Below are positions 17,440-26,710 of a stretch of DNA of 64,000 nt, piece by piece (position 1 is the stretch's first letter; the number at the start of each line of letters is the position of its first letter). Source of the DNA: Aneurinibacillus sp. Ricciae_BoGa-3 (GTDB taxonomy: Bacteria; Bacillota; Bacilli; Aneurinibacillales; Aneurinibacillaceae); the NCBI RefSeq assembly GCF_028421645.1, contig NZ_CP116887.1, positions 2,420,001 to 2,484,000 of the forward strand, in the 5' to 3' direction. The notes below the pieces were generated by a model. That model saw only the letters and a list, made by a program, of their open reading frames with translations, was not told where the DNA came from and did not search any database. A program made the position numbers and the translations under genes.

Positions 17440-18819
17440 TTGACATCAATAGCGATTATTGGAGGCGGCCCTGCTGGGTATGTAGCGGCAATTACCGCCG
17501 CCCAGCAGGGAAAAAAAGTCACCCTCATTAATCAAGGGCCACTTGGAGGGACCTGCTTAAATGAAGGCTGCATGCCAACCAAGTCTTTATTGCAAAGTGC
17601 TGACACATATGAGCGCGTGAAAAAGGCTTCACAGTTTGGTATCAACTTGCCATCTGGAACCATTGGCATAGACTGGGATGTAGTACAAGAGCATAAAAAC
17701 CGAATAGTCGCCACACTTGTTCAAGGCATTCAATATTTAATGAAGAAAAATAAGATTCAAGTCATAACTGGAGAAGCTTCTTTTTTAACAAGTCATCGAT
17801 TGCGTATAAAAACCGATAAATCGCTGGAAGAGGTCCAATACAGTCATATCATTATTGCTTCAGGTTCGGAGCCGATACCTCTGCCATTCGCACCTTTTGA
17901 TGATAAGTGGATCATCCATAGTGGCCAGGCAATGTCGCTTCCGTCCATTCCTTCTTCTCTTGTGATTATAGGCGGAGGGGTGATAGGATGTGAATTTGCA
18001 AGCATCTACAGCCGAATGGGAACGAAAGTAACCATAATTGAGATGGCGAAACAACTGCTCCCGGGTGAGGATGAAGACATCGCTTCTGTGTTACATAAGG
18101 AGTTGGCAAATCACGGTGTTAGAATCTATACTTCTACTGCTGTAAAAGACTTGAACACAGAAAAAAGGACCGTATTAATAGAAAACAACGGAGACATCCA
18201 GGAGATTGAAGGAGAATATGCACTAGTGTCGGTTGGTAGAAAACCAAGAATAACGAATCTAGGGTTAGAGAATATTGGGATTGATTTTTCCGGAAAAGGA
18301 ATTAACGTTAATGAGCGAATGCAAACGAGTATTCCTTCTATCTATGCCTGTGGTGATGTTATCGGAGGAATCCAGCTTGCCCATGTTGCTTTTCATGAGG
18401 GAACCGTTGCTGCGTTAAACGCGTGTGGGCATGACAAAAAAGTAAGTTATCAGGCGGTTCCCCGATGCATATATACCTCTCCTGAGATAGCCAGCGTAGG
18501 CATAACGGAGACCGAGGCAAGACAACGTTACGGTGATATTAAAATAGGTGAGTTTCCTTTTTCAGCAAATGGAAAAGCTTTAATTTCCAACGAACGGATT
18601 GGAAAAGTAAAAGTAATCGTAGAACCTCAATATAATGAAATCATCGGTTTTTCGATCGTAGGTCCCCATGCTACAGAATTAATTGGCCAAGGGGCCGTCA
18701 TGATGCAAGCGGAGATGACAACAGATTTTATCGAAGGGATGATCGCAGCACACCCGACACTGTCCGAGTCCTTACATGAAGCTTTACTAAGTGCCGCAGG
18801 GCAAGCTATACATGTTTAA
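17440..18819 (+). CDS. acoL: Dihydrolipoamide dehydrogenase of the acetoin complex (E3)
   Basis: FAD/NAD disulfide oxidoreductase that reoxidises the lipoyl arm. The 459 aa protein shows the FAD site IIGGGPAGYVAA, the redox pair C39-x4-C44 in GGTCLNEGCMPTK, a second Rossmann motif IIGGGVIGCEFA, and AAHPTLSES with the active-site His. The TTG start follows AAAGGAGGA at 17425-17433, which begins one base after the acoC stop. A terminator follows. Confidence 0.95.
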   Translation: MTSIAIIGGGPAGYVAAITAAQQGKKVTLINQGPLGGTCLNEGCMPTKSLLQSADTYERVKKASQFGINLPSGTIGIDWDVVQEHKNRIVATLVQGIQYLMKKNKIQVITGEASFLTSHRLRIKTDKSLEEVQYSHIIIASGSEPIPLPFAPFDDKWIIHSGQAMSLPSIPSSLVIIGGGVIGCEFASIYSRMGTKVTIIEMAKQLLPGEDEDIASVLHKELANHGVRIYTSTAVKDLNTEKRTVLIENNGDIQEIEGEYALVSVGRKPRITNLGLENIGIDFSGKGINVNERMQTSIPSIYACGDVIGGIQLAHVAFHEGTVAALNACGHDKKVSYQAVPRCIYTSPEIASVGITETEARQRYGDIKIGEFPFSANGKALISNERIGKVKVIVEPQYNEIIGFSIVGPHATELIGQGAVMMQAEMTTDFIEGMIAAHPTLSESLHEALLSAAGQAIHV

Positions 18820-18865
18820 AAAATCCCTGCTCATAAAAAGTTTTATTCAAATAGGAATTCAGTAG

Positions 18866-18900
18866 AGCTTCGCGTAAACTTCGCGAAGCTATTTATTTTA
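18866..18900 (+). terminator. acoABCL terminator
   Basis: AGCTTCGCG pairs perfectly with CGCGAAGCT across a 7-nt loop, followed by a T-rich tail. Confidence 0.9.
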
Positions 18901-18928
18901 ATATTTCTAAAAATAACAAAATATTTTA

Positions 18929-18958
18929 TTGAAAGCGAATACATAAGTCTACTATAAT
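18929..18958 (+). promoter_or_regulatory. Sigma-A promoter of acoR
   Basis: TTGAAA (18929-18934) and TATAAT (18953-18958) are separated by 18 bases, about 130 bases before the acoR start. Confidence 0.8.
18930..18943. promoter_or_regulatory. cre site (CcpA) within the acoR promoter
   Basis: TGAAAGCGAATACA matches the cre consensus TGWAANCGNTNWCA at all but one specified position. It overlaps the -35 element and the spacer of the acoR promoter. Catabolite repression of acoR through CcpA is known in Bacillus; repression here is inferred from the site and its position. Confidence 0.8.
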
Positions 18959-19090
18959 AATGAAATGAACCCCGATTTAAAGGCCATTTCAAGAACTGCC
19001 CTATATGACTCTCACTACCGTATAAACAACAAGTAGCTGTCTCAAATCAATATGGAAAGTGTTTAAGCCGAATGATTAGAGGAGGATCTT

Positions 19091-20971
19091 ATGTCCGCAA
19101 CTATTTGTTATTTAAATACTTGGAAACGATTTGTAAACGAAGGAGTTCTTGATTCGGCCCGTTTAAACAATCGAATTACGGAATCATGGTATCGCTGCAA
19201 AAAAGAACAGGTAAATCCCTATTTAAACAAAGCCCAGCTTGTCTTATCAGGCGACTTATTGAGCATACAGAAAGAAAAAAACGCACAGCTATTAGATGCA
19301 GCGACATCCCATTTTGCTAGAATGAGCCCGGCTATTATGGAAGCAGGAATGATGGCCCTCCTAGTTGATGCAGATGGATATGTACTGTCCTTGTCAGGAA
19401 ACTACAGAACACTTGAAGAAGCCCGTAAAATAAATTTTATTGAAGGTGTACGTTGGACAGAGAATGAGGTCGGCACAAACGCAATTGGAACGGCTTTACA
19501 GACACGAGAAGGAATTATGATTAACGGTACCGAACATTATTCCATTGCTTCCCACAAATGGAGTTGTGCAGCCATGCCTATTTTTAACGAAGAAGGACAA
19601 ATGCTTGGCGTAATTGATGTTTCGTGCCCAGTTGATCGTTCACATCCCTTTATGCTTGGCATGGTTGCCTCTATTGCCTATGCGATCGAGCGGGAAATAG
19701 CCTTCCGTTTCTCTAAAAGGGAACTGGCGCTCTTTGAACAATCCGTAGAATTAGCAGAGGCCCATAGTAATCAATTTTTTGTTGCTTGTAACCATAAAGA
19801 CGTTATTATTGCCGCTAGCAAATTAGTCCGAAATAAAGTTCCTCAATCAATTGGTATGAGTGTCCATGAATTTTTACGAAACGGGTATCGAATTGAAACG
19901 CAAACCCCTTTGCGCTTGAAAGAAGACAGTGCAATAATGGGAAAATGCGTGTTTTTAGCAGAACAAACGCTATCTAACAATATGATTTTTCCTGTCTTCT
20001 CCCCTGAACCTTTTTATTTTAGGGGAGAATTAGGGGTAAGTGAATCGTTTCAAGCTACGATTAAAAAAATCAAGCTGGTTGCACCTACAGATTCAAATGT
20101 GTGTATAACCGGGGAAACAGGAACAGGGAAAGAGTTAGTTGCGCGCGCCCTTCATGAGAACAGCTCCCGTAAAAATGGGCCATTTATTGCTCTTAATTGC
20201 GGATCATTACCAAAGGAATTAATGCAGAGCGAACTGTTCGGTTATGTTGAGGGTGCTTTTACCGGGGCAAAAAAGCGGGGATATAAAGGAAAGTTTGAAC
20301 AAGCTAACCAGGGGACGATTTTTTTAGATGAAATCGGTGAAATTCCGCCTGCGATGCAGGTGGCGCTTTTGCGTGTGTTACAAGAGCGAGTGGTGGTTCC
20401 GATAGGGGGGACAAATGAAATTCCTCTAGATATACGTATCATTACCGCGACACATCGTAATCTTGCCGAGCTAGTAAATAAAGGGCTTTTTCGACAGGAC
20501 TTATATTATCGTCTCAATGTATATCCAATAGCCTTGCCATCATTGCGTGAGAGAAAGGAAGATATTCCGCACCTTGTCCGTTATTTCTGCCAAAAAAATA
20601 ACTGGAATATTCCATTTACGGATAAATTAATCAATCCATTGAAACAACATCACTGGCCCGGAAATATACGAGAATTATTAAACACGTTGGAACGCATGCA
20701 TATTTTGCTTTCAGATGGACGAATGGAGTTAAACCAATTATTAGACTCATTATTTGTTGTTGAGACTGTTCAAGAATCTGATTCACCATCCCAAGGAGAA
20801 CTTAAGGAAATGGATGATGTAGCACCCGAACTTAAAATACGTGAGAAAATTCAAAGGCAGTTAATGTTGGACGCATTAAAAAAGACAAAAGGAAATGTTA
20901 CAGCAGCCGCAAAATTTCTAGATATTCCAAGGAGTACTTTTTACAAACGACTTCAGAAATTTGGATTATAG
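19091..20971 (+). CDS. acoR: Sigma-54-dependent activator of acetoin catabolism AcoR
   Basis: Enhancer-binding protein of 626 aa. It has an N-terminal GAF-type sensor region (about 60-215, with RWTENEVGTNAIGTAL, typical of AcoR), a central AAA+ domain with Walker A GETGTGKE (about 341-348) and the sigma-54 contact loop GAFTGA (388-393), and a C-terminal Fis-type helix-turn-helix (GNVTAAAKFLDIPRSTFYKR). TAGAGGAGG precedes the ATG. It should activate the sigma-54 promoter before acoA when acetoin is present. Confidence 0.94.
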   Translation: MSATICYLNTWKRFVNEGVLDSARLNNRITESWYRCKKEQVNPYLNKAQLVLSGDLLSIQKEKNAQLLDAATSHFARMSPAIMEAGMMALLVDADGYVLSLSGNYRTLEEARKINFIEGVRWTENEVGTNAIGTALQTREGIMINGTEHYSIASHKWSCAAMPIFNEEGQMLGVIDVSCPVDRSHPFMLGMVASIAYAIEREIAFRFSKRELALFEQSVELAEAHSNQFFVACNHKDVIIAASKLVRNKVPQSIGMSVHEFLRNGYRIETQTPLRLKEDSAIMGKCVFLAEQTLSNNMIFPVFSPEPFYFRGELGVSESFQATIKKIKLVAPTDSNVCITGETGTGKELVARALHENSSRKNGPFIALNCGSLPKELMQSELFGYVEGAFTGAKKRGYKGKFEQANQGTIFLDEIGEIPPAMQVALLRVLQERVVVPIGGTNEIPLDIRIITATHRNLAELVNKGLFRQDLYYRLNVYPIALPSLRERKEDIPHLVRYFCQKNNWNIPFTDKLINPLKQHHWPGNIRELLNTLERMHILLSDGRMELNQLLDSLFVVETVQESDSPSQGELKEMDDVAPELKIREKIQRQLMLDALKKTKGNVTAAAKFLDIPRSTFYKRLQKFGL

Positions 20972-20985
20972 CGCCGATAATGAAG

Positions 20986-21012
20986 AAAACCACCGATTAA
21001 GGTGGTTTTATA
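20986..21012. terminator. Terminator between acoR and the convergent gene
   Basis: AAAACCACC pairs perfectly with GGTGGTTTT across a 6-nt loop, with As before and Ts after. It probably works in both directions. Confidence 0.88.
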
Positions 21013-21023
21013 TTTCTTTTTGT

Positions 21024-21326
21024 TTAAACTTTCCATGTATATTTGGATAAATTTAACCTATTTTCGCTGTTTTCCCACAAATATTCAGACACTGCATTTG
21101 CAATCTCTGCCGGCTGATCTCCTTTATACACCATATATTGGCCATCGTATTCCCAGCTCTCTTCAGTTAACCGCATTCTTTCATGTGTAGATGCTTTATA
21201 TCCTATTCGGGCCACAATTTTTGCCGGCGGCATCTCGCCCGTTCTATTGCCTGAAAACGAATAGACTCTAAACCACATTATACATTGCCCGGTTGATGAA
21301 AGTATCTCAAGCCAATCCTGCATCAT
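21024..21326 (-). CDS. Hypothetical protein
   Basis: About 100 aa, cytosolic, with no recognised domain. It is rich in aromatic and charged residues (MWFRVYSFSGNRTGEMPPAK, EESWEYDGQYMVYKGDQPAE). I prefer the paired ATGs at 21323-21326, behind GGCAGGTAG on the minus strand, to the ATG at 21350, which has no ribosome binding site. It is convergent with acoR and shares its terminator. Confidence 0.5.
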   Translation of the reverse strand: MMQDWLEILSSTGQCIMWFRVYSFSGNRTGEMPPAKIVARIGYKASTHERMRLTEESWEYDGQYMVYKGDQPAEIANAVSEYLWENSENRLNLSKYTWKV

Positions 21327-21499
21327 TACTACCTGCCTTTTCACTTTCATATTTCTTATCTTTTTCTAGCCTATTTTTGTAAGGCAGAATTTGTTCATCT
21401 CGTCGCAAGTTTTTTTTAAAGAGGCTTCCGAAAACAAATTTATGAGTGTTTCCATGACAATTCGATGATAAGGCTTTGCTTTTTGTCATGCATACATAG

Positions 21500-21553
21500 T
21501 TGACTTTACGCGAACAATAAAATAGCATTTATATATCGTTATTTTACGATATA
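21500..21553 (+). promoter_or_regulatory. Promoter and operator of the ArsR gene
   Basis: TTGACT (21500-21505), a 17-bp spacer and TAGCAT (21523-21528) form a sigma-A promoter. Immediately downstream, TATATCGT (21532-21539) and ACGATATA (21546-21553) are a perfect 8-bp inverted repeat with a 6-bp gap. The position and symmetry are typical of an ArsR/SmtB autorepressor site. Confidence 0.65.
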
Positions 21554-21650
21554 GCGATTTTTCGATGTGTTGGATGTTTAAACGTTGATCGATACCCGTC
21601 CAACTATTTTTACTCTATAACATTGATGGGCTTGAAAGGGGGGAGCGAAG

Positions 21651-21992
21651 TTGAATGAGGAACTACCTGATATGGATGACAAAAAAGCGGTAGAAATCTG
21701 TAAGGCCCTTTCTAACCAGATAAGAGTAAACATTATTCAAATGTTAAAAAATCCCGAACAGAACTTTTCAGCCCAGGCACACATTGTGAAAGAAGAAGGA
21801 TTTGAAGGAGGTGTGTGTGTAAGCGATATACGAAATAAAGCTGGTATATCCCAGTCTACCACTTCACAGTATCTTTCAATTTTACAGCAAAGTGGTCTGG
21901 TGGAGATGAAACGAATTGGACAATGGACTTATTATCGCCGCAATGAAGAAACGATTAAACAGTTTGAACAATACATTCGTGCAAAACTGTAA
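21651..21992 (+). CDS. ArsR-family transcriptional regulator
   Basis: 113 aa winged-helix repressor starting at a TTG behind a GGGGGGAG ribosome binding site. CKALSNQIRVNIIQML and the recognition helix GISQSTTSQYLSILQQSGLV are typical. It lacks the CxC metal site of ArsR proper. A Cys in GGVCVSDI could be a redox or metal contact. It directly precedes a flavin-dependent monooxygenase gene and probably represses both. Confidence 0.88.
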   Translation: MNEELPDMDDKKAVEICKALSNQIRVNIIQMLKNPEQNFSAQAHIVKEEGFEGGVCVSDIRNKAGISQSTTSQYLSILQQSGLVEMKRIGQWTYYRRNEETIKQFEQYIRAKL

Positions 21993-22037
21993 GCTTAAAA
22001 AAATACAAAACCAGTCTCAACGAAAGAAGATGAAAAA

Positions 22038-23060
22038 ATGGCTAACCATAATAATAAAAAACAATTACGAGAAATCCCATTTTCAGTCCTGGATCTTTCG
22101 CCAATTGTAGAAGGGGATACTCCTGCAGACTCATTTCGAAAAACGCTAGACCTAGCCCGCCATGCTGAGAATTGGGGCTATAACAGGTATTGGCTGGCCG
22201 AACACCATAATATGCCTTTTATCGCAAGTTCTGCGACGTCTGTTGTCATTGCGCATGTGGCGGCTGGCACTAATAAAATTCGTGTAGGCTCAGGTGGAAT
22301 CATGCTGCCTAATCATGCACCCCTCGTAATTGCTGAACAGTTCGGAACACTTGAATCATTGTTTCCAGGTCGTATCGATCTTGGCCTCGGCCGCGCACCA
22401 GGCACTGACCAGCGCACGGCCTTCGCGCTGCGCCGCGATCTTGGCAGCAGTGGTGAGGATTTTCCAGAGCAATTAGCTGAACTTAGAGCCTACTTCAATC
22501 CATCTTTAACTTCTAGAAAAACGTCAGTAAGAGCGATCCCTGGAGAGGGTTTAAACATTCCAATTTGGTTATTGGGCTCCAGCGGATTCAGCGCGCGGCT
22601 TGCAGGTCAGCTTGGCTTGCCATTTGCTTTTGCCAGCCACTTCTCGCCTAACAACACACTGCCTGCCCTCGAACTTTACCGCAAAAGCTTCCGTCCTTCA
22701 GAAGTGCTTGATGAGCCGTATGCTATGGTAGGTGTTAACGTTATTGCTGCCGATACAGATGATGAAGCTCGCATTCTGGCAACTACTTTGCAACAGCAAT
22801 TCCTAAACCTAGTACGAAATCATGAAGTGCCGCTCCAGCCGCCCGTGGAAAATATCGATGACATCTGGAGTGAATATGAAAAACGAGCTGTAGAGCAGCA
22901 GTTGGGCTCCTCCATTGTAGGCGCACCTCATACAGTCGAAGAAAGACTGCAGAAATTTTTAGATGATACCCAAGCCAACGAAATGATGGTCATTTCCCAA
23001 ATTTTTGACCACGAGGCGCGCCTTCATTCGTACGAAATTTTGTCGGATATCACCGATTAA
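22038..23060 (+). CDS. LLM-class flavin-dependent oxidoreductase
   Basis: Bacterial-luciferase-like monooxygenase of 340 aa with a TIM-barrel fold that uses reduced FMN. It shows [50 protein letters not shown] and [13 protein letters not shown], which place it in the luciferase group 1 proteins (relatives of YwcH). The substrate is unknown. It lies 45 bases after the ArsR gene, with a weak AAAGAAGA before the ATG. Confidence 0.88.
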   Translation: MANHNNKKQLREIPFSVLDLSPIVEGDTPADSFRKTLDLARHAENWGYNRYWLAEHHNMPFIASSATSVVIAHVAAGTNKIRVGSGGIMLPNHAPLVIAEQFGTLESLFPGRIDLGLGRAPGTDQRTAFALRRDLGSSGEDFPEQLAELRAYFNPSLTSRKTSVRAIPGEGLNIPIWLLGSSGFSARLAGQLGLPFAFASHFSPNNTLPALELYRKSFRPSEVLDEPYAMVGVNVIAADTDDEARILATTLQQQFLNLVRNHEVPLQPPVENIDDIWSEYEKRAVEQQLGSSIVGAPHTVEERLQKFLDDTQANEMMVISQIFDHEARLHSYEILSDITD

Positions 23061-23188
23061 AAAAGAGAGGGTGTGGTGAAATTTGCTTTGCCATTCCCTC
23101 TTCTAAACAATAGAAAATTATAGTAAAATTAAAAGCGCATTACGGTACATTAGAAACCGAAAAAAAGGTATGTAACGGAAGGGAAACG

Positions 23189-24079
23189 ATGATTACCAAC
23201 TATTTGTTACTTCTGATCCCGGTTGTCATTTGGGGAAGCAATTTTGTCGTAGGAAGCTGGTTAGTCGGCTATTTTCATCCTCTTATATTAGCAGCAATCC
23301 GTATATTATTTACCTCTTCATTCCTCCTGGGTTTTGCCTTTTTCACACACCGATTTGTTCGCATCAAAAAGAAGCAATGGGTATACCTTCTGTTGATCGG
23401 CTTTATCGGTACCATGTTAAATCAAACCTTTTTCTTTCAAGCCTTGAACTATACCAACGCTACAGAATCTGCTCTCATTATGTCGCTAGCTCCGATATGC
23501 ACAAGTATTATGGGATACTTTTTTCTTAGGGAGCCGCTCACCGTCCGTATGATGGTCGGTTCCGTCATTGCTGTTTTTGGTGTTTATATGCTTGTACTGT
23601 TCGGCAAACAGCAGCTTTCTATAGGTTTGGGGGATTTGCTGGCAGCTGGCGCTATGCTAACCTTTTCTATCAGCTTAATTCTGATTCGTAAGCTTTCCCA
23701 GACACTGGGAGCGATGTCAACAACCGTTTACTCGACCATCTTAGGAGCCTGTATGTTCGTTCCTTTTGTGTATGTGAATGAACAACATATAATTATTGCT
23801 CATTCTTTCTGGCCCTGGATTTTAGCCGCCTTATCGGGTATTCTCTCACAGGGAGTTGGCGGGTTGATATGGAATCGCGGAATTTCAAAAATAGGAGCGT
23901 CTAAAGCTTCGATTCTACTGAACCTGCAACCGTTTGTGGCAATGATCGTGGGGTATATTGCGTTAGGTTTACCGATAACCCAATCACAACTAACCGGAGG
24001 GATATTGATCGTGTTTGGCGTTATTGTAGCAACGTTTCAGTTGCAAGCTCTTAAAAAAGAGAAGCAAATTAGTGCATAA
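23189..24079 (+). CDS. EamA/DMT-superfamily transporter
   Basis: Ten-helix membrane protein of 296 aa with two EamA repeats (about 5-140 and 150-288). Family features are PVVIWGSNFVVG in helix 1, ALNYTNATESALIMSLAPI near the end of the first repeat, and ASILLNLQPFVAMIVGY in the second. These proteins usually export amino acids or other metabolites; the substrate is unknown. GGAAGGG precedes the ATG. Confidence 0.9.
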   Translation: MITNYLLLLIPVVIWGSNFVVGSWLVGYFHPLILAAIRILFTSSFLLGFAFFTHRFVRIKKKQWVYLLLIGFIGTMLNQTFFFQALNYTNATESALIMSLAPICTSIMGYFFLREPLTVRMMVGSVIAVFGVYMLVLFGKQQLSIGLGDLLAAGAMLTFSISLILIRKLSQTLGAMSTTVYSTILGACMFVPFVYVNEQHIIIAHSFWPWILAALSGILSQGVGGLIWNRGISKIGASKASILLNLQPFVAMIVGYIALGLPITQSQLTGGILIVFGVIVATFQLQALKKEKQISA

Positions 24080-24147
24080 AACAAAATTTCTTCCTCATAT
24101 TATAAAGGTGCTTGATTTACCCACAAATAGCGATATGGGGAGGTTTT

Positions 24148-24465
24148 ATGTTGACTATGCAAAATCAAGAAACCCATGCAACAGCACCAGCAAGAAATGA
24201 AGTGACCCAACAAACAACGAATTCGGTAACACAGCCAGCTACGACGGCACTGGGCCAATCAAATCCATTACAGAACCAGGCAGCCGATGCTGTTTCTCAA
24301 GCTCAAGCGGCTCTAAATCAAGCACTGGATACACTAAGTGACAGACAAGCAGCTGCAAACCCGCAGGCAATTAAAGAAGCTCAACAACAATTGAACCAGG
24401 CTGAGGAAAAGTTAGATCAAGCTCAGACCAATGCAATTGCATCAAATTTACCAGAAGTACGGTGA
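24148..24465 (+). CDS. Small Ala/Gln-rich coiled-coil protein
   Basis: 105 aa, hydrophilic, with no signal peptide. The N-terminal part is low-complexity (Thr, Gln, Ala). Residues about 45-100 form a heptad-like helix of repeating AQAALNQALD and QQQLNQAEEKLDQAQ units. The start is the ATG behind GGGGAGG. It resembles the 79 aa protein at 40844 in composition and repeat style. The function is unknown. Confidence 0.65.
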   Translation: MLTMQNQETHATAPARNEVTQQTTNSVTQPATTALGQSNPLQNQAADAVSQAQAALNQALDTLSDRQAAANPQAIKEAQQQLNQAEEKLDQAQTNAIASNLPEVR

Positions 24466-24510
24466 AGTTTACGAAATCAACAACGAACCATCCTATCTTT
24501 ACTTACTTAT

Positions 24511-24547
24511 CGCATAAACTCCCTGCTAAGAACAGGGAGTTTATGCG
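24511..24547. terminator. 15-bp perfect hairpin terminator
   Basis: Positions 24511-24525 pair perfectly with 24533-24547 around a 7-nt loop. It lies between convergent genes, and only a short T tract follows. Confidence 0.8.
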
Positions 24548-24581
24548 TGTTTTCGATCCAAGTTAATCAGCTATTACATGC

Positions 24582-24908
24582 CTATCGTTCGAGCTTGTTT
24601 CTTGATTTATCCCCGTGGGGAATAAATCCATTTTGCTCCATTCTTTTATAGCGTTTATCCATGTGGGACAGTATTTTGTCCCCTTTTTCTTCCGTTATAA
24701 CGCCATATTGAACATATTTAGAAACCAGTTGCTTGCGCTTTTCAAAGAGATCTTTGTAAAGGGCAGCTAATTCGTTCTTCTGTTGTTGTGATAACTGCAC
24801 TGTGGCTTTTTCCGATTGAACAGCTACATTTTGCGCGGCATGGATCGGCACTGCTCTCAACACGGTTAATGAAAGTAACGCAACAGTTAACAAAGTCGGT
24901 TTACGCAT
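24582..24908 (-). CDS. YckD-like (DUF2680) secreted protein
   Basis: 108 aa with an N-terminal signal peptide (MRKPTLLTVALLSLTVLRAV, likely cut after HAA). The mature part reads LYKDLFEKRKQLVSKYVQYG and ITEEKGDKILSHMDKRYKRM, the pattern that I recognise as DUF2680/YckD. AAGGAG precedes the ATG. The role is unknown; it acts outside the membrane. Confidence 0.75.
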   Translation of the reverse strand: MRKPTLLTVALLSLTVLRAVPIHAAQNVAVQSEKATVQLSQQQKNELAALYKDLFEKRKQLVSKYVQYGVITEEKGDKILSHMDKRYKRMEQNGFIPHGDKSRNKLER

Positions 24909-25059
24909 TGAAAAAAACTCCTTACATAATTTGATACCTTATTATTTGTTTTTCTTGTCTTTTTATTCCAATGACAAGCGCAACCCGGGTTTCTTCTTTG
25001 CATAGTCAACCTTGCTTTGATGGAAGGCTACAAGTATCAAACAATCGCAGGAGGAAAGC

Positions 25060-25908
25060 ATGTTACTGGGGAGTCATTTAAGCATTCGAAACGGGTATCT
25101 GGCTGCAGCTAGGAGAGCAGAGAATATAGGGGCTGATTGCTATCAATATTTTCCAAAAAATCCACGAAGCCTGACGGTGAAATCATTTGATCAAAAGGAT
25201 GCAGAAACATGCGCTGCATTTTGTAAGAAACACAAGATTATATCCGTTGCTCATACAACGTATCCAACCAATTTGGCAGCCATCGATCCAGAGGTACGGA
25301 CCGCAACGCTGCATTCGCTCCGTAATGATCTTGATATAGTAGAAGCGTGTGGTTCAATTGGACTCATTGTTCACTTTGGAAAACACAAAGGCTCAGATCC
25401 GATAGAAGGATACAAGTTGATGATCGAATTGCTTAATCAATGTTTAAAGGACTGGACAGGTTCTGCCCAAATATTGATTGAAAACAACGCGGGGCAGGGT
25501 GTTCGTATGGGGACCACATTTGAGGAAATAGTACAGATTCGAAAGCTCACCGACTACCCTGAGAAAATTGGTTTTTGTTTAGACACATGTCATGCCTTTG
25601 CATCTGGATTATGGAGTGGAGATAATTGGGCTGATGTGGAAAAGAAAGGATTAGGATTAGAATTAGGCTACTTCGAACAGTTGAAGGTCATTCACTTAAA
25701 CGACTCGGTATATGGAACGCAGTCGTATCGGGACCGTCATGCCAACATAGGGAAAGGAGAAGTAGGCGAGCAGGCATTTAGGGAGTTCTTATCCAGCCCC
25801 GCCATTCGTTGGATTCCCCTGGTGTTGGAAACGCCTGAGTTTAACTCTTACTCTCATCAAGATGAGATAAACTACATCCGTATCAAGTTGAAGAACAAAA
25901 GCGATTAA
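25060..25908 (+). CDS. nfo: Deoxyribonuclease IV (AP endonuclease)
   Basis: Cuts 5' of abasic sites in base-excision repair. In spore formers this enzyme helps repair dormant-spore DNA. The 282 aa protein shows the full trinuclear zinc set: GSHLS, VAHTTYP, VHFGKHKG, LIENNAGQG, LDTCHAFASG, HLNDS, DRHANIGKGEVG and LETPEF. GGAGG precedes the ATG. Confidence 0.95.
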   Translation: MLLGSHLSIRNGYLAAARRAENIGADCYQYFPKNPRSLTVKSFDQKDAETCAAFCKKHKIISVAHTTYPTNLAAIDPEVRTATLHSLRNDLDIVEACGSIGLIVHFGKHKGSDPIEGYKLMIELLNQCLKDWTGSAQILIENNAGQGVRMGTTFEEIVQIRKLTDYPEKIGFCLDTCHAFASGLWSGDNWADVEKKGLGLELGYFEQLKVIHLNDSVYGTQSYRDRHANIGKGEVGEQAFREFLSSPAIRWIPLVLETPEFNSYSHQDEINYIRIKLKNKSD

Positions 25909-25927
25909 AGCCGCCACTGGCGGCTTT
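25907..25927 (+). terminator. nfo terminator
   Basis: AAAGCCGCC pairs with GGCGGCTTT across three bases. The left arm overlaps the stop codon. Confidence 0.8.
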
Positions 25928-25970
25928 AACTCGATCAGGAAGAAAATATCCCCTGTTATACACTATATTC

Positions 25971-26519
25971 TTAGTTCTGCGCCGCTACTGGCTGCCCAGC
26001 TGAATCATTCGTGGCTGATTGTACGCTGATTGAATCTTCTGTCGTAGTTGAAGCTGGAGCAGCGGGAACTGGTGCCGGCGTAGTCCCGTTTTTGAGTTGT
26101 GCTCGAAGTGCCGCAATTTGATCGTAATCAACTTTAAGTGTGGCAAGAGCTGTTTGTGCTACATCGAATTTATTACCCGCAATAGCTGTTAACAGTGCTT
26201 TTTTATCCTTAACCTGCTTAACTTCAAGCTTTGCCAGCTGTACGCGAACTGCATTAGTATCCGGATTTATTAGCTGTTTTTTTGCTGCTTCTGTAGAAAG
26301 TTTTTGTTTTACAACAGAGTCAGCTTTTTTAAGCACCTGTTTTACAGCTTTTGCTTCCTTATTAACAACCTGTTTGATCTGTTTATCTACCCGTTTTTGT
26401 ACGTTCTGAATGTAGTTTTTTTCTGCTTTTTTAAAACTGTGGTTCGGCGCTGCAAAAACCGCAGCTGGTGCAGTAAATAACGATACCGCTAATAAACCAG
26501 CAAGTGTCTTTTTGATCAT
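25971..26519 (-). CDS. Secreted Lys/Ala-rich hypothetical protein
   Basis: 182 aa with a clear signal peptide (MIKKTLAGLLAVSLF, cleavage near AAPAAVFA-AP). The mature part is a very basic, helical Lys/Gln/Val-rich region (about 28-145), followed by a disordered Ala/Pro/Ser/Thr tail. AAGGAGG precedes the ATG on the minus strand. It could bind the wall or an anionic polymer; no family is recognised. Confidence 0.7.
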   Translation of the reverse strand: MIKKTLAGLLAVSLFTAPAAVFAAPNHSFKKAEKNYIQNVQKRVDKQIKQVVNKEAKAVKQVLKKADSVVKQKLSTEAAKKQLINPDTNAVRVQLAKLEVKQVKDKKALLTAIAGNKFDVAQTALATLKVDYDQIAALRAQLKNGTTPAPVPAAPASTTTEDSISVQSATNDSAGQPVAAQN

Positions 26520-26710
26520 AAAGTTTTCCTCCTTATGTAAAGAATATTTTTCCCTTCTAATTGTTTATCGGCAACTATTTAATTTCTTTATAGATAACAT
26601 TCGCCTTTCCCAATCTCCCGCTATCATGCGGACGAATAGACTTTTGCTGAATAAGCTAAGTATGTGATTTGCAAAGACCAATTTTGAGAGGATAAACAAG
26701 GAGGAAAATA

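Noticed and set aside
21307..21528. 73 aa frame on the minus strand upstream of the hypothetical gene
   Set aside because: It overlaps the preferred gene start in another frame, has no ribosome binding site, and runs into the ArsR promoter region.
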